Shown in pieces: positions 17,593-25,582 of a DNA stretch of 38,034 bases. Within the stretch, counting starts at the first letter, position 1. Each line of letters opens with the position of its first letter. A model generated the notes under the pieces. That model had not been told where the DNA came from and did not search any database. It saw nothing but the letters and a program-made list of their open reading frames with translations. The position numbers were made by a program, and so were the translations under genes. This stretch comes from an uncultured Clostridia bacterium (GTDB taxonomy: Bacteria; Bacillota; Clostridia; Christensenellales; UBA1242), in NCBI GenBank assembly GCA_944332185.1, contig CALVJJ010000002.1, positions 1-38,034 of the forward strand, written 5' to 3'.

Positions 17593-17627
17593 AAAAAAAC
17601 ACCTTGCCTAACGGAAGGTATTTTTTT
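17593..17627 (-). terminator. Intrinsic terminator
   Basis: The minus-strand transcript forms ACCTTCC...GGCAAGGT (one bulge) followed by seven U. It directly abuts the stop of the gene starting at 17930, and separates that gene from the glycosylation cluster. Confidence 0.75.
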
Positions 17628-17930
17628 CTATAAGGAAATAGAATGTTCGCTTTCTTCTTCTAGTGTATCTTCATCTATCACCTTTTTACCATGATGACGC
17701 ATAGATAATCCAGACTTACACATATTGATTTTTTCTTCATATTTTCTCATTTTTTTGACAGCCATTGCATAGACAAAATCATTATTGCCAACATATTCTT
17801 CATTGTTGTTGTCTAGCATTGATGACTTTTTCCAATCTTGCAATTCTTTTTCTAATTGTTGCATCATGGATTGCAGTTTTTGATCACTTGCCTTTTTTAA
17901 TTTGAATTGAAATACTAAAGAAACTCCCAT
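17628..17930 (-). CDS. Small hypothetical protein with coiled-coil character
   Basis: A 100-aa protein I do not recognise. Residues 10-37 and 55-72 are rich in Lys, Gln, Glu and Leu in heptad-like spacing, suggesting helices; the C-terminus is acidic. No membrane segment or signal peptide. It is well supported as a gene: a strong promoter (17949-17976), AGAGGTG before the ATG and a terminator at the stop, making a single-gene unit. It is divergent from the CvpA-family gene about 255 bp away. Confidence 0.7.
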   Translation of the reverse strand: MGVSLVFQFKLKKASDQKLQSMMQQLEKELQDWKKSSMLDNNNEEYVGNNDFVYAMAVKKMRKYEEKINMCKSGLSMRHHGKKVIDEDTLEEESEHSISL

Positions 17931-17948
17931 TTTTCACCTCTCATATTT

Positions 17949-17976
17949 ATTATATCTTGCTTTTTGAAAAAGTCAA
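17949..17976 (-). promoter_or_regulatory. Strong SigA-type promoter for the 100-aa protein
   Basis: On the minus strand TTGACT (17971-17976), a 16-nt spacer and TATAAT (17949-17954). The start would be near 17942, leaving a short leader of about 12 nt that contains the ribosome site. Confidence 0.7.
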
Positions 17977-18110
17977 GACTCTCTCTTTTGTTTTTTGTCG
18001 GATTTTATCATATTTTTTAGTCCACTTTTGAATTTGCCTGGTTTTAAATTTTTATCACATATTTACTAGCAAAATAGTTCCCTGCTTTATCAACTATTTT
18101 GTAAGAATGG

Positions 18111-18139
18111 TTGTCAACACCACAATTTTGTGCTAAACT
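18111..18139 (+). promoter_or_regulatory. SigA-type promoter for the CvpA-family gene
   Basis: TTGTCA (18111-18116), a 17-nt spacer and TAAACT (18134-18139). The start would be near 18146, about 40 nt before the ATG at 18186. Confidence 0.6.
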
Positions 18140-18185
18140 ATGGAAAACATAAAAGGTAATTGTAAGCAAAAAAAGGAGACTTAAT

Positions 18186-18920
18186 ATGTGGTTAGATATT
18201 GTGCTTTTAGTTTTGATTGTTGTCTGTGCTTTTGTCGGTCTTTTTAAAGGCTTTTTTGATAGTATTTTATCTTTATTCGGCAACGTAGTGAGTTTAATCA
18301 TTGCCTACTTTTTAGCAAAATATGTTGCTAGTTTTTTGAATGCAACATTCGGCGTCAATACGTATATTGCAAAATTGTTAGAAAAATGGGGTGTGAATGA
18401 AGGGGGATTGATTGGTTTTAGCCGTGACAGACTTGCCAATATCATCACTTTAGTTCTTAGCATTATCATTGTGTGGATTTTACTAAGACTTGTCATTATG
18501 CTTCTTAGCAGAATCTTTAGTTCTGTGACAGATAATTCTAGTACCATTAGTGGTATGAATCGTTTATTTGGATTTCTATTTGGAGCCATCAAAGGATTTG
18601 TTTTTGTGATTGTTGGTTTTGGCTTGCTATCTATTATTGCTACTTTCTTACCAGAAAACAATGCACAATCTTTGAATAATTTTCTAAAGAAGAATCCTGT
18701 CACCTATGCTGTGTATGTTCCTGTTGCCAACTGGACACAAGAGAACTTAAAAGACAAAATTGATAAAGCATTGGATCAACTCAACAAAGATGCCGATAGT
18801 GCAGATACTTCTACAGTAGAAACACAAACCACTACCAGCAACAGTACCGTTCTGCCTATCTATCAAGTCGTGAGTACTTCTCCTATAATGACCGAAATTC
18901 ACCCAAGTTATTTGAGCTAA
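18186..18920 (+). CDS. CvpA-family membrane protein
   Basis: A 244-aa protein with four hydrophobic segments (about 3-20, 32-55, 85-110 and 135-160), and the CvpA-type start (WLDIVLLVLIVVCAFVGLFKG) in which a short Gly-rich turn follows the first helix. The C-terminal 50 residues are polar and rich in Ser/Thr. Proteins of this family support colicin V production in E. coli and envelope stress resistance elsewhere; their biochemical role is unsettled. It is a single-gene unit on the plus strand with AAAGGAG 7 nt before ATG and strong terminators after it. Confidence 0.82.
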   Translation: MWLDIVLLVLIVVCAFVGLFKGFFDSILSLFGNVVSLIIAYFLAKYVASFLNATFGVNTYIAKLLEKWGVNEGGLIGFSRDRLANIITLVLSIIIVWILLRLVIMLLSRIFSSVTDNSSTISGMNRLFGFLFGAIKGFVFVIVGFGLLSIIATFLPENNAQSLNNFLKKNPVTYAVYVPVANWTQENLKDKIDKALDQLNKDADSADTSTVETQTTTSNSTVLPIYQVVSTSPIMTEIHPSYLS

Positions 18921-18926
18921 AAAACT

Positions 18927-18962
18927 TTGTAAAATATCATGATAGATAATCCTATTTTACAA
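18927..18962 (+). repeat. 10-bp inverted repeat after the CvpA-family gene
   Basis: 18927-18936 and 18953-18962 are exact reverse complements with a 16-nt loop, just after the stop. No U run follows, so it is likely a 3'-end mRNA structure upstream of the true terminator. Confidence 0.5.
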
Positions 18963-19004
18963 GATATAGAATAAAGTAACATATGATCCACAACATGGTT
19001 ATCT

Positions 19005-19039
19005 AAAAAAGACAGTCTTATGCTAGACTGTCTTTTTTT
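19005..19039. terminator. Strong bidirectional terminator
   Basis: GACAGTCT (19011-19018) pairs with AGACTGTC (19025-19032) across a 6-nt loop, extended by an A run on the left and T run on the right. It ends the CvpA-family transcript and can stop the lipoprotein transcript from the other side. Confidence 0.85.
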
Positions 19040-19098
19040 GTTTGGTTAAGATCTTTTTTTGATACATCAAAGGTATTTTTTAAAATACCCATGTATTT

Positions 19099-19183
19099 TT
19101 ATATTAGTATTTTTTAATATAAGAATTTTTTTCTATATAAGTATTTTTTCTATATAAGTATTTTTTCTATATAAGTATTTTTT
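19099..19183. repeat. Tandem 17-bp repeat, three exact copies plus two degenerate
   Basis: The unit CTATATAAGTATTTTTT occurs at 19133-19149, 19150-19166 and 19167-19183 without change, preceded by two diverged copies back to about 19099. It lies 2 bp past the stop of the broken lipoprotein gene, and is AT-rich and prone to slippage. Confidence 0.85.
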
Positions 19184-19185
19184 AG

Positions 19186-19852
19186 TCATACAACGCTTCC
19201 CGTTGATGATCCTATTCCAGTAATAGCTACTCCATCGATATTTTCTGGAATGACTAGATGCAATTCTCCTTCTGGTGCTGTCGCCAATCCGGTAATCACA
19301 CCATTTTGTATAGAGTAGGTAATTTCTGCAATATTTTCTTCCCATAATGCATATAAAGTGCAATCCTCTGTTATGATCAAAGTCCACTCTACTTTTTGCT
19401 GTCTTTGTGGATCCAAATACCACCCTAAAAATGTATACCTATCTTTTTTCGTAAATGGTGCACTTTCAATTTTGTCTGTCACCATAGGACTTACGATACT
19501 CCCACCCTCTGTTTCAAAAGTCACTGTGAATGTTGTTGGTTGTACAATATCTTTTGTATAGTACGCATACACAGTCTTGTTTTCAGTAAGCATAGTCGTT
19601 TGGTAGGTGTTTTCTGTTAAAGGTTTTTGCCAAATATTTTCATCCAAATACCACCCTAAAAATGTATACCCATCTTTTTGAGCAGTAGGTAGTGTTAGAA
19701 TTTCATTGCCTTTGGTATGAATTGTCTCTACAATTTTTGTGTCATCAAAGAAATAAATGACTGGTGTTTTAAGAAAACACCCACTAAAAAAAAAGAGAGG
19801 TCAAAGCCATACATAATACGACGGCTACTGTTTTCCATTTTTTATGTTTCAT
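19186..19852 (-). pseudogene. Flg_new (Listeria-Bacteroides repeat) surface lipoprotein with a frameshift in the signal peptide
   Basis: With one T removed from the nine-T run (19786-19794) the gene reads as a 222-aa-class lipoprotein: MKHKKWK start, hydrophobic core, lipobox FSGC (Cys25), then two Flg_new/InlB-B-like repeats, each holding YTFLGWYLD, and a short leucine-rich-repeat-like end (LVIPENIDGVAITGIG). As written, the ATG frame hits a stop 41 codons in, and the frame of the repeats has a TGA just before the T run and no usable start. AGAGGTGAGAT precedes ATG 19852. The C-terminus looks short for a BspA/InlB-type protein, so the 3' end may also be lost. It may be a pseudogene, a phase-variable gene in its off state, or an assembly error. 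Confidence 0.75.
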
Positions 19853-20063
19853 ATCTCACCTCTAGAAAAGAGTATGTAATATATGTAATAAGTGTCTATC
19901 AAAAGTCAAAGATTATTCGTAGGCATGATGTACAAAAGAGATACATACCATATAGTGTTTCTCTACCATACTTATATACTTACGAATTTTTCTATCACAC
20001 CTACACTTCGTACATTATGGTATCATATCATCTTTTTGACTTTCTTTTTGATTATGAAACAAC
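19853..20063. other. Intergenic region upstream of the lipoprotein gene
   Basis: On the minus strand a TTGACT followed by a poorly conserved TACATA at 16 nt, near 19870-19905, could be the lipoprotein promoter. I see no gene in the rest. Confidence 0.3.
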
Positions 20064-20094
20064 AAAAAAAGATTGGAGTTACCCAATCTTTTTT
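20064..20094. terminator. Bidirectional terminator downstream of clpB
   Basis: GATTGG (20071-20076) pairs with CCAATC (20083-20088); runs of A and T flank the stem. It lies about 46 nt past the clpB stop on the minus strand. Confidence 0.8.
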
Positions 20095-20139
20095 CCTCTT
20101 TGTCTAGATCGCCATCTATGGTATAGCTTTTGACTATAC

Positions 20140-22722
20140 TTATTTGGTTTCACTCACTTGCAACTGATCGTTACTAATATCTAGTTTTAGTGTTGTACCA
20201 GCTGGAATATCATGTGCTAGAATATATTTTGCAAGCAACGTTTCTACTTCATTTTGAATGAATCGTTTGAGTGGTCTTGCCCCATACGCAACATCATACC
20301 CATTGTCAATCATAAAGGCTTTGGCTTTTTCTGTCACTTCTAGGGATAGTTGTCTATCCATCAATCTATTTTTCAAAGATTGTAGCAATAGATCCACAAT
20401 GCGACCGATTTCTTGTTTTTCTAGTGGTTTAAACAAAATAATTTCATCTAGTCTGTTTAAGAATTCTGGTCTAAAAGAAACTTTTAACAGTTTTTGAATA
20501 CTTTCTTTTGCTTCTTTACTGATTTTTCCATTCTTTTCGATAGAATCCATAATAGCATCTGCCCCCAAGTTAGAGGTAAGAATAATAATGGTATTCTTAA
20601 AATCTACCGTTTTCCCTTGTCCATCAGTCACTCGACCATCATCTAATATTTGCAACAACACATTGAAGACATCAGGGTGTGCTTTTTCTATTTCATCAAA
20701 CAAGATCACACTATAAGGTTTTCTTCTAACAGCTTCGGTTAGTTGTCCACCTTCTTCATAGCCAACATATCCTGGAGGCGCACCGATCAGACGTGTGACT
20801 GCGAATTTTTCCATGTATTCACTCATATCAATACGTATCAAATTCTTTTCTGTATCAAATAGTGTCACACATAAGGTCTTACAGAGTTCGGTTTTCCCTA
20901 CCCCTGTTGGTCCCAAGAATAGAAAACTTCCTATTGGTCTATTAGGATCTTGGATACCAGCACGTGAACGAATAATAGCATCACTTACTTTTCTAACTGC
21001 TTCATCTTGCCCAATGACTCGTTTGTGTAGTTCTGCCTCTAGTCCCAACAATTTTTCTCTGTCACTTTGCATGAGTTTTGTAAGTGGAATACCCGTCCAA
21101 CGACTCACAATTTGCGCAATTTCTTCTTCGGTTACACGACTTTTTAAAAGTGTTGTTTTTCCATCATGTTGACTTTCTAATTGCTCTAACTCTTTTTGCA
21201 AGTTAGGAAGTTTATTGTATTTTAATTCAGCTGCTTTGGCTAGATCATATTCTTGTTGTGCTTTTTCTATTTGGGCATTGGTCTTTTCAATGTCGGCTTT
21301 GATGGTGTTCATTTTTTCAATGATACTCTTTTCATTTTGCCATTTTGCTTGCAGAGTATCAAATTTTGCTTTGAGTTCTGCATGCTCTTTGTCTAGCACA
21401 GCAAGATGTTCTTTAGATAATTTGTCTGTTTCTTTCTTCAGTCCTGCTTGTTCGATTTCTACTTGAATGAGTTTGTGTCTAATGTCGTCCATTTCTGTTG
21501 GCATACTATCTATTTCGCTCTTTACCATGGCACACGCTTCATCGACTAGGTCAATGGCCTTGTCTGGTAAAAATCTATCTGTAATATATCGATTCGATAA
21601 TGTCACAGCACTAATAATCGCACTATCACTAATTTTGACTCCATGGAAGACTTCATATCTTTCTTTAAGTCCTCTTAAAATAGAAATGGTATCTTCTACT
21701 GTAGGTTCGTTGACGAGAATTGGCTGGAATCTTCTTTCTAGGGCTGGATCTTTTTCAATATATTTGTGATATTCATTCAGTGTCGTAGCCCCAATACAAT
21801 GCAGTTCGCCACGTGCAAGCATTGGCTTTAATAAGTTGCCAGCGTCCATAGCTCCTTCTGTTTTTCCTGCTCCCACAATGGTATGCAATTCATCAATAAA
21901 AAGAATTGTCTTCCCTTCGCTCTTTTTAATTTCTTGTAAGACAGCTTTTAATCTTTCTTCAAATTCTCCACGATATTTTGCACCAGCAACCAGTGCTCCC
22001 ATATCCAAAGAGAATATTTTTCTATCTTTTAGACTATTTGGTACATCGCCTTTGGCAATACGCATTGCTAATCCTTCTACAATAGCTGTTTTCCCTACCC
22101 CTGCTTCACCAATAAGGACTGGATTATTCTTGGTTTTTCGAGATAAAATTCGAATAGCATTACGAATTTCACTATCACGACCAATCACAGGATCGGTTTT
22201 TTGATCTTTTGCTAATTTTACAAGTTCTGTACCATATTTTTCTAGTACATTGTAAGTATCTTCTGGATTGTCTGTTGTCACTTTTGTATTCCCCCTTATT
22301 TGTTTTAAAATTTCATTTACTTTAAGAGTCGTAATTCCATACTCTTGGTATACCTTTTTCAAGGTTGGTGTAGCACATTCTATTATCCCTAACAAAATAT
22401 GTTCGACAGATAGATATTCATCTCCCATTTTTTGAGCTATCTCTTGTGCTTTTTGCAAAGCCTTTGCACTATCTGGATCCAGATAGATCTCTGCTTGCCC
22501 CTTTACCTTTGGTTTTTGCTGTATGATATCTTGTATTGTTTTTTCCATAGTTGCAACATCGACTTGCATCTTAACTAGAATTTCATACACAAGTGTACGT
22601 TTTTGTAGCATAGATAAAACAAAATGTTCTTGCTCTATGGTTGCATTCTGTTCTTGCTGTGCAAGTTGTTGTGCATAATTTAATACAGCAATACTATTTT
22701 GTGTGAATTTTTCAATATTCAT
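20140..22722 (-). CDS. clpB: ATP-dependent disaggregase ClpB
   Basis: An 860-aa AAA+ chaperone that, with DnaK, pulls apart protein aggregates. Clp N-domain repeats lie at about 5-145. The first ATPase has Walker A GEAGVGKT near 206 and the Walker B region ending [10 protein letters not shown]. The long coiled-coil middle domain spans about 405-530 and is what separates ClpB from ClpC and ClpE. The second ATPase has [14 protein letters not shown] near 603. Full length. AAGGAGG lies 8 nt before the ATG. A CIRCE operator and promoter 440-480 nt upstream suggest HrcA control. Confidence 0.97.
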   Translation of the reverse strand: MNIEKFTQNSIAVLNYAQQLAQQEQNATIEQEHFVLSMLQKRTLVYEILVKMQVDVATMEKTIQDIIQQKPKVKGQAEIYLDPDSAKALQKAQEIAQKMGDEYLSVEHILLGIIECATPTLKKVYQEYGITTLKVNEILKQIRGNTKVTTDNPEDTYNVLEKYGTELVKLAKDQKTDPVIGRDSEIRNAIRILSRKTKNNPVLIGEAGVGKTAIVEGLAMRIAKGDVPNSLKDRKIFSLDMGALVAGAKYRGEFEERLKAVLQEIKKSEGKTILFIDELHTIVGAGKTEGAMDAGNLLKPMLARGELHCIGATTLNEYHKYIEKDPALERRFQPILVNEPTVEDTISILRGLKERYEVFHGVKISDSAIISAVTLSNRYITDRFLPDKAIDLVDEACAMVKSEIDSMPTEMDDIRHKLIQVEIEQAGLKKETDKLSKEHLAVLDKEHAELKAKFDTLQAKWQNEKSIIEKMNTIKADIEKTNAQIEKAQQEYDLAKAAELKYNKLPNLQKELEQLESQHDGKTTLLKSRVTEEEIAQIVSRWTGIPLTKLMQSDREKLLGLEAELHKRVIGQDEAVRKVSDAIIRSRAGIQDPNRPIGSFLFLGPTGVGKTELCKTLCVTLFDTEKNLIRIDMSEYMEKFAVTRLIGAPPGYVGYEEGGQLTEAVRRKPYSVILFDEIEKAHPDVFNVLLQILDDGRVTDGQGKTVDFKNTIIILTSNLGADAIMDSIEKNGKISKEAKESIQKLLKVSFRPEFLNRLDEIILFKPLEKQEIGRIVDLLLQSLKNRLMDRQLSLEVTEKAKAFMIDNGYDVAYGARPLKRFIQNEVETLLAKYILAHDIPAGTTLKLDISNDQLQVSETK

Positions 22723-23157
22723 ATTTTCCTCCTTCCTGATATACTCATGATGGATTGATTGTAGATACCATTGTTTTTTGATAATCTTGCAATTATCTTA
22801 TTTTTTGTCAAAAAACAATCTAATTTGTGTCAACAGCAAGACACAATATGGTATCATATAGAAGATCATAAGATGATACTCATATCTCTTTTTCTCTTCA
22901 CATAGTCATATACAATTTTAGATTTCCATTTTCCTTCTTGGATACCATCTTTTTAGTTTTGTCGTTTTACTTATTATGATTTTAACCATTTTAGTATAGT
23001 AAAAACCTAAACGTATGATCCTTTTTAGGATAACATATCATGCATCACATAGGATCTTTGTATACTTCTTCTACGGTATTCAAAACAACAATCTAATATA
23101 CTGATTGTCATAGATAGATTGTTCTCTTTGACAATCTATTAGATCTGTATTTTGAAC
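22723..23157 (-). ncRNA. Long (about 435 nt) structured 5' leader of clpB
   Basis: From the expected start near 23157 to the clpB ATG there is no convincing gene. On the minus-strand transcript, segment 23131-23139 pairs with 23114-23122 (9 bp), while 23115-23122 can also pair with 23088-23095. Later, 22941-22948 and 22764-22771 can each pair with 22848-22855 (8 bp). A further hairpin with a following U run lies at 23001-23030 and a 6-bp inverted repeat at 22826-22845. These are suggestive of alternative folds or an attenuator; chance matches cannot be excluded in AT-rich sequence. Confidence 0.4.
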
Positions 23158-23163
23158 ACTAGT

Positions 23164-23192
23164 GTTATAGCACAAAAAATTAGCACTGTCAA
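23164..23192 (-). promoter_or_regulatory. SigA-type promoter of clpB
   Basis: On the minus strand a perfect TTGACA (23187-23192), a 17-nt spacer and TATAAC (23164-23169). The -35 box lies inside the CIRCE element, so a bound repressor would block polymerase. Confidence 0.8.
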
Positions 23193-23206
23193 GTCGAGAG
23201 TGCTAA
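23180..23206. promoter_or_regulatory. CIRCE operator (HrcA binding site)
   Basis: TTAGCACTG (23180-23188), nine bases, then GAGTGCTAA (23198-23206). This differs from the CIRCE consensus TTAGCACTC-N9-GAGTGCTAA by one base. HrcA bound here represses transcription until heat or misfolding stress frees the site. The gene regulated is clpB on the minus strand. Confidence 0.9.
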
Positions 23207-23268
23207 TTTTTATAAAATATTTAAAAATTTTTTGTTTTATTTTGTGATTTTGTTTACACAATCTTACT

Positions 23269-24552
23269 TTATGATTTTTTCCCATAAGGAACGTCATCTA
23301 ACCATTCTTCAATGCGAAGTAATTGATTGTATTTTTCGACACGATCGGTACGACATGGAGCACCTGTTTTGATCCACCCACACCCCGTAGCCACTGCCAA
23401 ATCTGCAATGGTACTATCTGCTGTCTCTCCACTACGATGACTGACAATACAACGCATATTCTCTTCTTTTGCGATATCCATTGTTAGCATTGTTTGGGAT
23501 AAAGTCCCAATTTGATTTGGTTTGATAAGAATAGCATTACTTGCTTTCTTTTCTATTCCTTTGACCAATCTATTAGGATTGGTTACATATAGATCATCTC
23601 CCACGATCATGATCTTTTTCCCATATTTTTTTGTAAAAGTAGTCCAACTTTCCCAATCTTCTTCATCAAATGGATCTTCGATAGATAGAATTGGATACTT
23701 TTCAATCCAATCTCCATATACTTCCATCAGTTCTTGGTTAGATAAAATCTTTTCTTGTTTCCAAAAACAGTATTTTCCTACTTGTCCTCTTTTTTCTGCT
23801 TCATGATACATTTCACTTGCTGCAACATCTAAACCAATTCCTATTTGCTTTCCTGGTTGTAATCCACTTTCTTTGATCGCTTTGACTAAATACTCTAGTG
23901 CTTCTTCTTCTCCTTGTAACATAGGAGCAAAACCACCTTCATCACCTACAGCTGTACTTTTGCCTTCTTTGTGCAAAATAGATTTTAAGGTTTGGTAGAC
24001 TTTGACTCCCCATTCTAGTGCTTGCGACCACGACTCTGCTCCTACAGGAACGATCATGAATTCTTGTACTGTTAGACTACTATCTGCGTGTTTTCCCCCA
24101 TTGAGAATATTCATCATAGGGACTGGCATACAAAATGCATCTTGTTGTAAGTAAGTAAAAAGTGGCATACCTTCTCTATCTGCCACAGCTTTGGTAAAAG
24201 CAAGACTGATCCCTAAAATAGCATTAGCACCTAGATGAGATTTGTTGTCCGTACCATCGACTTGCATCAAATATTGATCCAGTTCTTGATAGGTAGCAAA
24301 TTTTTGTTGATACAACTCACTTGCTAACTTATTGACATTATCTACTGCTTTTTTGACAGATTTTCCATTGTAATAGCCTTTATCTCCATCTCGCAACTCT
24401 AATGCCTCATAACTTCCTGTGCTCGCTCCTGATGGAATAGCTACACTTCCAAATCCTTTTTTGTCTACCACACATTCTACTTCAATGGTAGGATTGCCAC
24501 GACTATCTAGGATTTGTCTAGCATGTAAGTAATTGATTTTGTACTTTTTCAT
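23269..24552 (-). CDS. eno: Enolase
   Basis: A 427-aa glycolytic enzyme that interconverts 2-phosphoglycerate and phosphoenolpyruvate. Recognised by ARQILDSRGNPTIEVEC at the N-terminus, GASTGSYEALELRDGD, the GDEGGFAP metal region, SIEDPFDEEDW, the signature ILIKPNQIGTLSQT and SHRSGETADS near the C-terminus. Full length. AAAGGAGAAAAT precedes the ATG. It follows the dehydrogenase gene by 43 nt and is probably co-transcribed with it. I see no clear terminator before the clpB promoter, so some reading into clpB is possible. Confidence 0.97.
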   Translation of the reverse strand: MKKYKINYLHARQILDSRGNPTIEVECVVDKKGFGSVAIPSGASTGSYEALELRDGDKGYYNGKSVKKAVDNVNKLASELYQQKFATYQELDQYLMQVDGTDNKSHLGANAILGISLAFTKAVADREGMPLFTYLQQDAFCMPVPMMNILNGGKHADSSLTVQEFMIVPVGAESWSQALEWGVKVYQTLKSILHKEGKSTAVGDEGGFAPMLQGEEEALEYLVKAIKESGLQPGKQIGIGLDVAASEMYHEAEKRGQVGKYCFWKQEKILSNQELMEVYGDWIEKYPILSIEDPFDEEDWESWTTFTKKYGKKIMIVGDDLYVTNPNRLVKGIEKKASNAILIKPNQIGTLSQTMLTMDIAKEENMRCIVSHRSGETADSTIADLAVATGCGWIKTGAPCRTDRVEKYNQLLRIEEWLDDVPYGKKS

Positions 24553-24595
24553 ATTTTCTCCTTTTTCTTATTTATGATATACAAATTCTATGTGA

Positions 24596-25429
24596 TTATA
24601 TTTGGGTATGATGGTTGTTACTTTGTTCTTTAGTAGCATCAATTTTTTTATATTTTTTGGTTAGATTTTGTTGTTTTACCCATATTCCCATGACCCATTT
24701 GGTAGGAACAATTTTGACAAGTCTTACTTGGCTACGAGCCACAAATCCTTTGATAGAAAGTTCTTTTCTTTTTAAGCTATCTTTGAATGCTTTTTCTACC
24801 ACTTTGATGGGATCATACATCACAATATATTTGGACACCACTTGTTCCCTTGGTTCTGTGGCACGTTTGAAAAAATTGGTCTTTGTCCAATAAGGACACA
24901 CGCAAGTCACACTAATTCCTTTGCTTTTTAGTTCTACGTTCATGGCTCTACTATAACTAATCACAAAAGCTTTGGTGGCGCCATACGTTGCAATATAAGG
25001 AATTGGTTGGAAGCCAGCAATTGATTCAAACTGTACAATCCTACTTCCTTTTTCCATATAAGGAATACTTGCTTCTGTTAGGTAGACTAAAGCTCGGCAA
25101 TTAAGATCTATCATACCTATTGAGCTTTCTAGTTTGATCTCATCATATCGACCGAATTTTCCATACCCACTTGCATTGACTAACCAATTTACAATTACAT
25201 TACTTTCTTTGATGGTCTGTTTGATGGTTTCCAAATTTTCTAATTTGGTTAGATCTAGAGAAAAACAAACACATGGTTTTTGTATTTGTTGTTTTGTAAG
25301 GTTAAGTTCTTCTTCGTTTAGTCCTACAAGCCACAATTCTTCCACATCTGTTGTGGCTATTTTTTTTGCAAATTCTCTACCCATTCCACTGGAAGCACCG
25401 GTGACAATGGCAATACGTTTTCCACTCAT
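24596..25429 (-). CDS. Short-chain dehydrogenase/reductase (SDR)
   Basis: A 277-aa NAD(P)-dependent oxidoreductase of the classical SDR type. TGASSGMG at 10-17 binds the cofactor, NASGYG (about 88-93) corresponds to the NNAG motif with substitutions, and a catalytic Ser and YxxxK (YGATK, about residue 150) follow. The C-terminal ~40 residues beyond the core are basic with a hydrophobic patch. The substrate cannot be predicted. It is close to the DltE/YqjQ-like SDRs of Bacillota. GAGGTGAAAT precedes the ATG. It precedes eno in a probable two-gene unit. Confidence 0.85.
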   Translation of the reverse strand: MSGKRIAIVTGASSGMGREFAKKIATTDVEELWLVGLNEEELNLTKQQIQKPCVCFSLDLTKLENLETIKQTIKESNVIVNWLVNASGYGKFGRYDEIKLESSIGMIDLNCRALVYLTEASIPYMEKGSRIVQFESIAGFQPIPYIATYGATKAFVISYSRAMNVELKSKGISVTCVCPYWTKTNFFKRATEPREQVVSKYIVMYDPIKVVEKAFKDSLKRKELSIKGFVARSQVRLVKIVPTKWVMGIWVKQQNLTKKYKKIDATKEQSNNHHTQI

Positions 25430-25465
25430 ATTTCACCTCTTAGTTGTTTTCTATATTCTACTCAT

Positions 25466-25474
25466 AGTATAGCA
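25466..25474 (-). promoter_or_regulatory. Extended -10 promoter for the SDR-eno unit
   Basis: On the minus strand TGCTATACT gives an extended -10 element (TGnTATAnT). A -35 box at 17 nt is weak. The start would be about 30 nt before the SDR ATG. Confidence 0.45.
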
Positions 25475-25536
25475 CACAAACATATTTTTACTATCAATTT
25501 TGCATAGTTTTTCTAGGAATTCTATGCTTACGAACA

Positions 25537-25570
25537 CAAAAAAAGTAAAAGGAGCGACCTTTTACTTTTC
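25537..25570. terminator. Terminator downstream of gyrA
   Basis: AGTAAAAGG (25544-25552) pairs with CCTTTTACT (25558-25566) with a 5-nt loop; flanking A and T runs extend the stem and give a U tract in either direction. It follows the gyrA stop by 17 nt. Confidence 0.8.
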
Positions 25571-25582
25571 TATTTTTTATTT

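Noticed and set aside
19099-19183. CRISPR-like tandem repeats
   Set aside because: The 17-bp units are directly abutting with no spacers, and no cas genes are in the window.
22723-23157. Short peptides (up to 16 codons) in the clpB leader as regulatory uORFs
   Set aside because: The longest lacks a ribosome site; one with a partial site encodes only three residues.
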